This document shows, piece after piece, positions 1 through 10,600 of a stretch of DNA of 64,000 nucleotides. The notes below the pieces were generated by a model that was not told the DNA's origin, ran no database searches, and saw only the letters and a list, made by a program, of their open reading frames with translations. Source of the DNA: Apis mellifera (Eukaryota; Arthropoda; Insecta; Hymenoptera; Apidae); the NCBI RefSeq assembly GCF_003254395.2, contig NC_037642.1, forward strand, positions 10,128,736 to 10,192,735, given 5' to 3'. A program made the position numbers and the translations under genes. The first letter of the stretch is position 1. The number at the start of each line of letters is the position of its first letter.

Positions 1-311
1 TCAAATCACGAATAAAATAAGAAGATAAATTTCGTCCCTAATAAAGGATGCTAAAAGGATCCGGAAGACGTCTCAATTCAATGTATTTCACCATCCCGCA
101 ATCAAGCTTCTTATTTCGAGAAAGAATCAACCGCAAATTACGCGGACGAACGTCGCGTTTCCCCTTCACTTTTTTTCTTTTTCTTTTTTTTTTTTCTTTC
201 TCGAGAGTGGCAAATTCCTGCGTTAATACCAGAGGAAATTATATATATATTTTTTTTTTACACGTGCACTTACGGTGGATAAAGGGTGAAGGTCACGAGG
301 GTGGCGCGCGA

Positions 312-330
312 ATGCAAATGCTATGCAAAT
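312..330. promoter_or_regulatory. Two POU octamer words in tandem
   Basis: ATGCAAAT occurs exactly at 312-319 and again at 323-330, same orientation, starts 11 bp apart (about one helical turn). This is the consensus octamer for POU-domain factors (Nubbin/Pdm and Vvl types in insects). Single octamers are common in this AT-rich DNA. The phased pair is less expected. Function is inference. Confidence 0.4.
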
Positions 331-399
331 AACGGTGGAGCGGAAATAGCTGCGGCTGGGCTAGGCTAGCTTTGAGCAGAGGCGACATCTCCCTTTCCC

Positions 400-432
400 C
401 CAAAGTGCATCTCGAGCAGAGATGCCACTTGG
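400..432. other. Hairpin, 13 paired bases with two bulges
   Basis: Left arm CCAAAGTGCATCTC (400-413), loop GAGCA, right arm GAGATGCCACTTGG (419-432). One base is unpaired on each side (404 and 426). Short for a microRNA precursor and not like a known one. Confidence 0.5.
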
Positions 433-2254
433 AAAGAAGAAATTCGAAAGTCGAAGATGAAGAAAGATGGAGGTGCATCTTTCAACAAGGCAGAGGAATA
501 ATTTCTCTCCACTTTTCTCGTTATGTAAGGATGATAGCAGTGTCTCGAATTATCATCGCGAATTATTCAATGCGGCGTTAAATATTCTCTCTCAGAAAAA
601 AGAAGAAGAAGAAAAGAAAAAGGAGTCAAGCGTGTTTGAAGTGGCAATTGCTTGGAAATAATTAAGAATCAGTCGATTAACATGTAATTCGAATAAAGAT
701 TGTAATTTCGTTCGATTTCAAAAAAAGAGAAAGAAAGAAAAGATATTCCTTTCCTCTTCTCTCCAATTATCCAATGTTTTTGCACGGATGGAAATAAATT
801 TCTTTTCATCTTCTTCAACGCGTGCCGTGTTGGTAAACCGAACACGATTCCATTGTCGTTACTTTTAATCTTCCCCGACTTTTTCTTTTGCTTTGGTCTG
901 CTTCATCCCTTAAACCGAGGGCTGAAAAAGCCAAGGGCAAATGGAGGAAACTTAATGCATCTTTAATGTTGTTGCAACACATTGTAGAAAGAGAGAGAGA
1001 GATAGGGAATTTTGCACGAGCGTCGTAGATATATTTTTATGACTGGTGTGTCGAGAGCGGTTTGGCCAGGTATAAAGAAACCTAGGGGATTTTTTCGTTG
1101 CACAATAGAGAGAGGGAATTTACGGGAAACTCGCGATCGAGGGCTCCTCCTCTTCTCTTGGAAATCTTTCTCTCCTCCCTTCCTTCTTTCTTACCCTCGT
1201 TGGTAATTGGGTTTCTTTTTCTTTGCAACGTTTAATGCAAAAAAAAAAGAAAGAAAAGAATTTTTATTATTTCAGAACTTATGTATACTTTAAGTTTTCA
1301 GAGTTAATGAAAATTAATGAGAAATTTTTTATGTTTTTTATGTTTTTTTTAATGTTCGAGGGAAGAGGAATTCTGGATTTTAATTCGAGATTAAAGTATT
1401 TTCGCGCGGTACCAACAACAGAACGAGCAATTGTCCCTAGAATTAGCTTTGTCGTATTACATCTCCATCGTCTTGAAATTTGATCGATGTATCAATTAAC
1501 ATGTAAATTATATTTTGCGTATAACACAAATTACAAATTTCAATGTCCAAGCAGCGATATAAATGATAAAGCATAAATATAAAGCTTCGTATCATTCATA
1601 TAATTAATGATCGTCTTAATTAATCCAGATCTTGCTCCTTGCAGTTAATAAATTTTACACCGATATATTCTCTTCCACTGTAATTATTTCCAATATCGCC
1701 ACTTTACAACTTCTCTCTCCTCGAAAGAAGAAAAAAAAGAAGAATCCTTTTCCTCTTTTCTTTCTTTCTTTCATTCTCCTTCCATCTCGAACTTCTCCTC
1801 GAATTTTCACCGCCCTTTCCACGCGGTCGAACCGCTTTTATCCCATGAATATTTCTTCCCCTAGGAGGGAAAGTTCTGCCAACTTCGCCAAGAGATTGAC
1901 CCTTCTTAATAATGCGCGCTGGGACGCCCCTCTCCACTTCGTCGACGAGGATGCAACTTTCTCGCCTCGTGTAATACTCTTTCCTCGATCATCGATCGAA
2001 CAATTCGAAATCGGCCGATTACAAGTTGTTGATCGAGTAATCCTTCGAGTTCCTGCGCGTAGGGAATTTTATTTAACCGTTGCACGCAACGTCTCCTTCT
2101 TTCTTCTTCTTGTTCTTTGCTTGTCTTTCGAAATCTTGTCGAAAATGGAGGAAACGTTGTCTTCGTTTGCAATCAGGAAGACAATTGGCAAGCCTAGTCT
2201 TGGTAACTTTTTTGGTTTTAAGTTTGTTTTAACTGGTTGCTAACTGGAAACTTT

Positions 2255-3300
2255 ATTCCCCTTTGTCGTGTATTTTTGTGAAACGATAGTTTGGAATATT
2301 TTATTTATCGATCTTTTTTTTTTTTATTGGGTACACTTGGAATTTCGTTTTGTCGAGCAAAATTTGTTAAAATTATTATGATTCGTTGTATTAATCGTTA
2401 TTGGTATCCTAACCTAACCTAAGTGAATATATATTCAATGAGTGTCTGTCACATATTTGTAAAACGACAGTTTGGAATTCCATTTATTCGTTTCGAAAAA
2501 ATTATTAAAATTATTATTGACTCGTTATTGGTATCCCAACCTAACCTAACTGTATTCAATAAGTGTCTGTCACATATTTGTAAAACGACAGTTTGGAATT
2601 CCATTTATCTTTTTATGAGATACACTTGTAATTTCGTTTGTTGAAAAAATTATTAAAATTATTATGATTCGTTATATTAATCGTTATTGGTATCCTAACC
2701 TAACCTAATTGTATATATATTCAATGACTGTCACATATTTGTAAAATGACAGTTTGGAATTCCATTTATGAATCTTTTTATTAGATATATTTGTAATTTT
2801 GTTTTTCAAAATTAAAATTATTATTATTATTCATTACATTATTGGTAACTTTTTAACATCCAAAAAAGATTCTTCTTGACTAAATTTTCTCTATTTTGTA
2901 TATATTTTTATATATATATTACAACTTTCAGTTCCATTTATCAATCTTTTTATTAGATATATTTGTAATTTTGTTTTTCAAAATTAAAATTATTATTATT
3001 CATTATTGGTAACTTTTTAAAAGATTCTTTTTGACAAAATTTCCTCTATTTTATATATATTTTTATATATATATTACAACTTTCAATTCATTATTGGTAA
3101 CTTTTTAAAAGATTCTTCTTGACAAAATTTCTTCTATTTTATATATATTTTTATATATATATATTACAACTTTCAATTCCATTTATCTAATCTTTTTATT
3201 AGATATATTTGTAATTTTGTTTTTCAAAGTTAAAATTATTATTATTCATTATTGGTAACTTTTTAACATCCAAAAAAGATTCTTCTTAATAAAATATCGT
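2255..3300. repeat. AT-rich tandem array with CCTAA runs
   Basis: Two blended sub-arrays. The first (about 2255-2800) has units of about 120-170 bp marked by ACGACAGTTTGGAATTCCAT, and three units carry a short CCTAACCTAA run (2408-2422, about 2538-2550 and 2697-2708). The second (about 2770-3290) repeats TATTAGATATATTTGTAATT at about 2780, 2952 and 3199, with a separate ATTATTGGTAACTTTTTAA marker. Copies are diverged and vary in length through AT-rich indels. No coding potential. Confidence 0.75.
2408..2422. repeat. Insect telomere-type (CCTAA)3
   Basis: Three exact CCTAA pentamers, the complement of the TTAGG repeat of most insect telomeres. Two shorter runs recur in neighbouring array units, and (TTAGG)3 in the opposite orientation lies at 8614-8631. 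These are short interstitial runs, not a telomere. Confidence 0.7.
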
Positions 3301-4973
3301 CTATTTTTATGTATATTACATATAATTTCCTTTAATAAATATTTATATAACATTTTTCGCATTTACTCGACGAGATGTAAATGGTGGAAAGATTCGATCC
3401 GAAGCCACGTTGAGATTTCGCGATAAACAAATTTAATGATCGCGTGATAAAATCGGGCAAGATTGTGCTCGTGCCTGCCGGCTTCCGCCGCAGCGGCAAG
3501 TTTTCCTGGAAAAAAGGATCGTGGAAAATCCTTGGAAACTATTTTACAATTCCATTCTTACGAGGACCGAGTTGTTACCTCCAGAAATACGAGGCACGAA
3601 CCCTCGCTTCCTCTCGGAGCTCTCTCCAAACGACAAAGCTTAATGGTCACCTAAATCTCGCGCTAACGCTCCAACTTTCTTGCAACGCACGAGCATGGCT
3701 GGCCTAACAAGCCATCCGCAAATTCTATCTTTTTATTATACAACGATTGAAATAAATAAATCGACGATCGATCTTCTTGCTTCCTCAACCGGTCTCCAAT
3801 TGGTGAAACAATTATTTTCCTGAATAATAATAATAGGCAATGATTTTAAACGAAAACTCTGTATTTATTTCGTTATCGATTTTCATCCAAGGATTCAATA
3901 TTTGTCAAAATTTATTTTCTTATCACGATTTTTCGATAAAAAAATTAAATTTCGGTCTCATTATTCTTTGGTTTTCTGTTGAAAAAAATTCCGTACAATT
4001 CGATATTTTAACCTGATCGTGATGGCGTACCGTGCACCGTTATCACAAATCTAGCAGAATGATTTACAAATATCGCGACGACAATGAAACTTTCGTTGGA
4101 TGCGATAAAAATCCCCATTTCTAACGATGCCTATCTCACCGCAGTAATTACAATTCCATTTCATTGTTTTTCATTCGCTTCCCTCGCGTATTTATATTCC
4201 GATTTAATTTCCAGATTTTATGCGTAGCGAGTAGCTTGCGTGTTATTTCTTAATACGCTTGAAAAATAAATAAATAAAAAAACCCTCTTTCTACAAACGC
4301 TTCCAGAAAATCGAGAGAAAGAAAAAAAGGGGAAAAAATTCTCGTCGAGAACGAGTCCCCTGGCAATTGGGTCGCACAGCGCGGCTCGAACGGTTGACAA
4401 GTGACAGGCGGTGAATTTTCGAGCTGATTAAAGTTTCCATCGTTCGAAGGCGGCTCGCAAAAAAAAAAAAAAAAAAAAGGAAGAAAGAAAGAAAGAATGA
4501 ACGACGACAATGCGGATGAAACGGCGATGGTTCGGCGAGGTAAGTGGCAATTCGCCGCCATTTCGAGGGGGAGGGAGGAAAACTCGTTGCACTCTAACCT
4601 CGAACCGTGTCAGATAGGATCCAAAGCGAGAGCCGTGGCCGAAGGCGGATCGATAAAGTGAGGTTAGGGCTTATCGATGTCGTTCGAGCATATATGTGTA
4701 TATTCGTAGCTTTTACGATCTGTCGAGTGATCGAACGACGTTCACGTTATTTTATAACGCGTTATTTTATAAATTTGACAAGTGGCAAGTGGCAAGTGTC
4801 TCGTTGCATTTTCTTCGTAACTGAATTTCCCCAATCGTTCTCGTGATTTTAGTTAACGGTATATAAAAGATTGTTCGTTAATTTTCGAAACGAAACGAAA
4901 TTTTTAATATCTCGTAGAGGTTATATCATTCGTGGAAGAAGAATTGGAAGATGGAGACGAAAATAAATATATA
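3301..4973. other. Non-repetitive stretch with a first-exon-like spot
   Basis: Mostly unremarkable AT-rich DNA with a GC-richer part at 3460-3700 and an A20 run at 4459-4478. Just after it, an ATG at 4497-4499 opens 14 codons (MNDDNADETAMVRR) ending at a strong donor-like GAG|GTAAGT (intron start 4540). A GCCGCCATTT word follows at 4554-4563. This could be a short first coding exon but may be chance. Confidence 0.3.
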
Positions 4974-5168
4974 AATAGTATATAAAATCGGTTAAGGATT
5001 ATTTATTTGTTATGATATATTATTTAATATTATTATTAAATAATATTGATATATTGATTATATATTTTGATATATTATTGATATATTATTATTGATATAT
5101 TATTTAATATTAAATATTAATTATTTAATAGTATATAAAATCGGTTAAGGATTATTTATTTGTTATGA
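4974..5168. repeat. 42-bp exact direct repeat flanking an AT-rich core
   Basis: The segments 4974-5015 and 5127-5168 are identical over 42 bases (starting AATAGTATATAAAATCGG), offset by 153 bp. The DNA between them is almost pure A/T with TATTGATATATTATT repeats. It looks like a local segmental duplication. At 42 bp it is too long for a typical transposon target-site duplication. Confidence 0.85.
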
Positions 5169-5420
5169 GCTACCTTTATATTAATTTAACACAAACTTTT
5201 ACACTTTCACTATCTGATAAAATTGTTTCCTGTTTTATCTTCGTTACATACAATATCATATCCTTCGTACCAATCTCTCAGATAATTTCCAATCTGTCTC
5301 AGATATTTAATTTTCAAATCGAAACGTCATAATTCGAAACAATTTGTATGCTCGTAATTACGATTTAATTCGACGGATGAACGTCAAGGATGAACGGAAT
5401 TCCTCGTGGACAAAGGTGGC

Positions 5421-5451
<31 letters not shown>

Positions 5452-6124
5452 GGAACACGAGATAACGAATCGAGCAGGTAGAAAAGGAAAAAAAAAAAGA
5501 AGAAAGATCGATCGATAATCAATTACCGCCTCGCTCTTCCTGCAATCAGTCGAGCGGGGAGCAGAAGGTGACGACGGGATGGAAGATTTTCCGTCTATCT
5601 CCAGGATCCAGGTCGAAAATGAATACGGCGAAAAAAATCGATCGATAAAACCAATTGCTGGCTGCTAGCCAATAATCCGTTTCCTTCGCTGATCGAATAA
5701 TTCGGTGATAATCTTTATTGATACCGTAAGCGAGAGGAACGGAAGAGACGACACGTGCTCGAAGAGATGGCTGGATATTCGAATATCGAGTGTCTCCGAT
5801 GAAATTTCCCATTAGTCGCGCTTGGATTAGAAAGGAATGGTGAAAGGAATGCGTTTTCATCGAGAAAGATTTTTGGTTGGTTCGTGGAAAAATCTTCCTC
5901 GTAATAACTCTCGTTTGTTGCCAAATTCGAAGTCATTAATTTCTCAGAATGGAAATTCAATTGAGAAATTAATTCTTGGAGGGGAGAAATCGATCCTCTG
6001 GTTTCACAAAAATATCGAATAAGAAATATCGGTGAAAAAGTTCAAAATCAAATTTCAAATGTCTTTTCAATTTTCTTTCTATTCGTAGAGAACGAGAAGA
6101 AATTAATATTTTCTCGTCAAATTT
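5169..6124. other. Non-repetitive stretch, nothing recognised
   Basis: Apart from the (GA)14 run and an A-rich run near 5488-5501, I see no repeat, gene or RNA. Overlapping open frames on both strands are low-complexity or unrelated to known proteins. Confidence 0.5.
5421..5448. repeat. (GA)14 microsatellite
   Basis: Uninterrupted GA dinucleotides. GA runs can bind GAGA-type factors, but nothing else here argues for that. Confidence 0.9.
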
Positions 6125-6335
6125 CGAATTTCATATCCGAAGAAAAGAATCGAATATTTTATTTCTCAAAAGAAATCATTGGCAAGAAGAATAATATTGT
6201 TGAAAATTGAGAAATAAAATTTTTCCAAAGGGAAGAAAAATTTGGATCGAATATTTTATTTCTGAAAAGAAATCATTGGCAAGAATAACATTGGAGAAAA
6301 ACCGAGAAATCAAGCTCTTTCGAAGGGAACAATTC
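6125..6335. repeat. Diverged tandem duplication, unit about 110 bp
   Basis: ATCGAATATTTTATTTCT followed by AAAAGAAATCATTGGCAAGA occurs at about 6149 and 6246, followed in each case by an AATAATAT or AATAACAT stretch and GAGAAAT. Two copies. Confidence 0.75.
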
Positions 6336-6390
6336 CCACTTCGTTCCTCGTTTGAATATTATCTCGATCGAATCGAATTTATTTCCCTTG

Positions 6391-6416
6391 TTTGCCGCGT
6401 TTATCACCGCGGCAAA
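6391..6416. other. GC-rich 9-bp inverted repeat
   Basis: TTTGCCGCG (6391-6399), 8-nt loop, CGCGGCAAA (6408-6416), perfect pairing. No T-run terminator context is expected in a eukaryote. Could be a dimeric protein site or chance. Confidence 0.5.
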
Positions 6417-6754
6417 ACTCGGTCGACAAACAAAAGCATAAACAAAAGCCATTGGAAGAACGGGCGAATTTTTGCAGATAAGCATATCGCGTAGACACGG
6501 CCCTGGTTTCCGTTGGATCCGGATCATCCGTCCATTTTTTCTCTCCATCTTTCTTTCTCGCCGACGCGAAGGACGCGAAACATGCAATTTTTTTTCTTTT
6601 GCAAATTTTCCGGGAAGGAAAAGCGATAAAAATGCGGGCATCAATTTTTCAACGAGGCCTCCGACGATTCCTAGCGACAAACTCGTGGCAGAAAGTGGTC
6701 GAAAGATAAATGAACGGGACAAATGAACTTCTCATTCCTTGTTACAACGCCTCC

Positions 6755-6822
6755 CACTCTCGTGAATAGCTCTTACCTCGTCGCCCCCCACTCTTGTGAA
6801 TAGCTCTTACCTCGTCGCCCCC
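6755..6822. repeat. 34-bp tandem duplication
   Basis: Two adjacent 34-bp copies starting CACTCT, containing GAATAGCTCTTACCTCG and ending in a C-run, differ at one base (C at 6761, T at 6795). The sequence is GC-richer than the surroundings. Confidence 0.9.
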
Positions 6823-9415
6823 CACCTTTCCTTCTCCTTCCTTCCATTCCAACGGAACAGAGCGAATAATTGCGTATATATCGAGGCAAGCATCTTGGAA
6901 ACTTTCGAAAGAATATTCTTCTCAAAAGGAAATTATTTTAACAACATTGAAACGATATTTTACCGAAATTATTTTTTATTCAAAGAATGTTTGACAGAAT
7001 TAAAAATAACACTTTTACTTTTTACGTTTCATTGTTCTTCTATTTTTCAAAGGAGTTTTAAAAAGTTTCCAATTTTTTTTTTCCTCTGGAGGAAGCCAGA
7101 GACCGGAAGGGCAGAGTTGCTAATGAATCGAGAACTCGAGAAAAAGCGACGCGTTTTTCGCTACTGGAAACGCTACTGCGATGGACAGTTTCCGGGGAGG
7201 GGAGACGGAAACGAAGGTGAGCCGGGATGTAAACAAGCGTCGTTCGTTCGTAGCCTCGCTTCGTGTAACATGGCGCGACACATTGTCCCGGTTGTCGCAC
7301 ACGCTGCGATAAAACTGTAAATGTAACTTCGCAAATGTATATTCCGTTTCGCACCGCGTTCGCGAAAGAAGATTTCAATCGAGTTTTGCGAGAACACGTA
7401 GTAAAAATAAACACGATGGGGACACGATCGTGTCGAAATTTGCATCTGTAAATTATTTACTCGTTAATTAATTCGGTTGCCATGCCTGGTTCATCGCACT
7501 ACTCTGGGCCGATCGATAGACGATTATTTCACATCCATTATGATCGTCCGAAATTACCATTCCTCGATTAATTTTATAATTCTAATTTTCATAAAATAAT
7601 AGATATTTTTCTTTATTTAACAGGAGACAAGCATATTTTAATCCGCATCATTCTCGAATGTAAAAAAGTCTTTCTCCAATTTTCATATCAAATTCATCTT
7701 CTTTCGAGAAATGATCAAGTTCGACTCGAAAAAGAATAATTTCATCTCGCCCGTAAAAGGGAACGAATAATATTCCGTTTCGAGTGACAAACAACGATCG
7801 AAGAAGCGAGACGAGACAAAGGGAACTTGAGAAGTGAAACCCGAGATTCTTGCCATTTCCTGCTAGCAACAGGTATCCTCGTTTCTTTTCAGACACGAGA
7901 ACCGGCATCGATAATTGCCGATATTCCCCGCTGCCAACACAACAACAACAATGTCAATCTTCTTCTCTCCGTTTATGAACACTCGGAACACTTTCGCCGA
8001 GTTTTGCCTATTTTCGGCTAACTTGGACGAATTAAAAACCTCAACCTGTTGATTTTCGTCGAGTTGTGTGCACACAAGCATCGTGGAACGAGAAACTCTT
8101 AAACGCGAGCTAAAAATAAATTCTAATTACGTTCGTTCGATTGGGCTGGATCGGTCGGTTGGAATTCTCGATTTCGTAAGAGTGGGGAACGGAGAGAGGG
8201 AGGGGGAAGGAGAGATAATCGGCGCGACGGTCGACGATATTTTCTGACACCTGCGCACCCTATTTGCGCGAGATACAGTTAACGGCGCCATTACCTCTAA
8301 TTGCGTGGAAAATGCATGACCGTCCACAATTGAACCGGATTATTGCGCGTTCCAACAATTATCCGTGCACGTGTCCGACCGCTGCCGATGACTTTCGTTC
8401 TTATGCGTGTGTTGGTGTTACTAATGACCGGACTATGGATGTTTATGCAAATTTAAATCTTCTATCCATCCGTGAAATAAACGCGAAATAAATACGTTTA
8501 CGTATCTTTAAATATAACGTAAATAATACGTCATACGTTGCTTTGAACGTGTATTTCTATTTCTTTGGGTAAGCAAAATTTTGTTACTTGTCTTCGATGT
8601 TTCTCGATTAGATTTAGGTTAGGTTAGGTTACACACGAATGGAATGGAAATAAAGATGTATTTCATACTTTGAACGTTATAACGATAGATTTGAATAGTA
8701 AATTTGAATAGTATTTATTTTTTTACATGTTTTAAGCCACAATATTTAGATTTAGGTTAAATTAGATTAAGTTATGCGTATTCTATTTTAAACTCTCGTC
8801 TTTATTCGATTGACGCCAGTTTCGGATAAAAATTATCCGATTGGAAAGGAGAAAGTTTCAATGAATTCTTATGAATTCTGTCGATGACACTCGTATCGAG
8901 AAAATTTGTAAAAAATTTCGCGAATCGAAAGTACAGGATAAAAAATGAAAATATTTCCCGATATATCATCTATACGATCCGTGAAATTTCCTCGCTAATG
9001 GGACAATTTACTAGCGACAGTGAGTAAAATATATGCATGAAAAAGAATGTCTGCATAAAAAGAAGAAAAATGTTTCGAACGATTCGATTTCGGGGGATAA
9101 AGCATGTTCATTGATCAACGTTGATTTATGATGTTGCTAGGAGGGTAGTGGTGTGTTCACCTGACGTGATACACCTCATGATTCATCGTGGTAAGCAACA
9201 ATGTAATGCACCGAACGTGTATCAATAAACGAGGATCCATTTCAGAGACCTTATTTTCAATAAAGTAGGGAGACAGCCACAATGGATGACAGTCAATCGT
9301 ATGGAGAACAGTGGGGATATTTTATAAAATGTCAATTTCCCTTGTATCTGTATCGCGAACACGCGTATACATCATTCCATATTTCCCTCTCTTTATTCGC
9401 CCCTTGCTTTATCCC
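6823..9415. other. Non-repetitive stretch with one exon-like segment
   Basis: A polypyrimidine tract (about 7066-7086) leads to AG at 7098-7099, and 117 bp later there is a donor-like AAG|GTGAGC (exon end 7216). The plus frame between them is open and reads ...MNRELEKKRRVFRYWKRYC. I do not recognise it, and minus-strand frames are open too, so it is only a candidate exon. The TTAGG run at 8614 lies here. The rest shows nothing. Confidence 0.25.
8614..8631. repeat. Insect telomere-type (TTAGG)3
   Basis: TTAGGTTAGGTTAGGTTA is exact. A decayed continuation (TTTAGGTTAAATTAG) lies about 130 bp downstream. The orientation is opposite to the CCTAA runs near 2.4 kb. Confidence 0.7.
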
Positions 9416-9443
9416 ATATTATATTATATTATATTATATTATA
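9416..9443. repeat. (ATATT)n microsatellite
   Basis: About five pentamers of ATATT, immediately upstream of the 9.5-10.6 kb tandem array. Confidence 0.85.
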
Positions 9444-9539
9444 ATCGAGAAATGAAGTTATTTATTTTAATCGAAAACATTTTTGAAAGGAAAGTTTTGA
9501 CGATGATCATATTATTATATATATAATACGATATTATAG

Positions 9540-10600
9540 AATACTCTTAAGGCGAATATTCAAGAATTTTTGAATTTCATTCCTCAAAGTGAGTATTCAA
9601 ATTCTATAACATTAAAATTATTATATACTGAAAGAATATTTAAGATTTTGAAAGGGAGGAAGAAAAGTTTTGACGATGATCATATTATTAGGACATAGTA
9701 ATACGACATTATATTCTTTAAGGCGAATATTCAAGAATTTTTGAATTTCATTCCTATATTCTATAACATTAAAGTTATTATATATTGAAAGAGTATTTAA
9801 GATTTTGAAAGGAAGAAAGGAAAGTTTTGACGATGATCATATTATTGGTAATACGACATTATATTCTTTAAGGCGAATATTCAAGAATTTTTGAATTTCA
9901 TTCCAATATTCTATAACATTAAAGTTATTATATATTGAAAGAAATTTAAGATTTTGAAAGGGAGGAAAAAAAGTTTTGATGATGATCATATTATTATATA
10001 ATTCGATATTGTAGAGTATTCTTTAAGGCGAATATTCAAGAATTTTTGAATTTCATTCCTATATTCTATAACATTAAAGTTATTATATATTGAAAGAGTA
10101 TTTAAGATTTTGAAAGGGAGGAAGGAAAATTTTGACGATGATCATATTATTGGTAATACGACATTATATTCTTTAAGGCGAATATTCAAGAATTTTTGAA
10201 TTTCATTCTTCAAGATGAGTATTCAAATTCTATAACATTAAAGTTATATATTGAAAGAATATTTAAGATTTTGAAAGGGAGGAAGGAAAGTTTTGACGAT
10301 GATCATATTATTAGTAATACATTTTATTCTTTATGGCGAATATTCAAGAATTTTTGAATTTCATTCCTCAAGGTGAGTACTCAAATTCTATAACATTAAA
10401 TTTAGTATATACTGAAAGAATATTTAAGATTTTGAAAGGGAGGAAGGAAAATTTTGACGATGATCATATTATTGGTAATACGACGTTATATTCTTTAAGG
10501 CGAATATTCAAGAATTTTTGAATTTCATTCCTCAAAGCTCAGTATTCTATAACATTAAAGTTATTATATACTGAAACAGTATTTAAGATTTTGAATTTTA
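9540..10600. repeat. Tandem array, unit about 155 bp, seven copies
   Basis: The marker GGCGAATATTCAAGAATTTT recurs at about 9551, 9722, 9873, 10026, 10178, 10336 and 10499, giving spacings of about 151-170 bp. Units also share AGTTTTGACGATGATCATAT (10135 and 10457 variants begin AATTTTGACG) and a TTAAGATTTTGAAAGG stretch. Copies differ mainly by small indels around a TGAGTATTC segment, present in some units only. No coding potential. Confidence 0.88.

Larger units (their letters stand above)
1..2254. other. Non-repetitive AT-rich stretch, no gene recognised
   Basis: Contains the octamer pair and hairpin listed separately, T-rich runs near 170-200 and 1320-1350, A/G-rich runs near 597-632 and 721-745, and a short GA run near 991. 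The longest open frame in the window (plus, 1632-2243, 203 codons) lies here. It begins in AT-rich DNA, crosses a poly-Lys/Pro/Phe low-complexity segment and matches no family I know, so I do not call it a gene. Confidence 0.5.

Noticed and set aside
1632..2243. 203-codon plus-strand open frame, the longest in the window
   Set aside because: It crosses a low-complexity Lys/Pro/Phe segment, shows no domain I know, and minus-strand frames are open over the same DNA. Chance frames of this size are plausible in 64 kb.
4383..4395. GGCTCGAAC word resembling a reversed tRNA B-box
   Set aside because: No A-box at the right distance and no cloverleaf pairing.
6796..7320. 174-codon plus-strand open frame taken as one gene
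   Set aside because: The first part is AT-rich with Phe-rich low complexity. Only the 7100-7216 segment looks exon-like, so I kept that as a weak finding and rejected the full frame.
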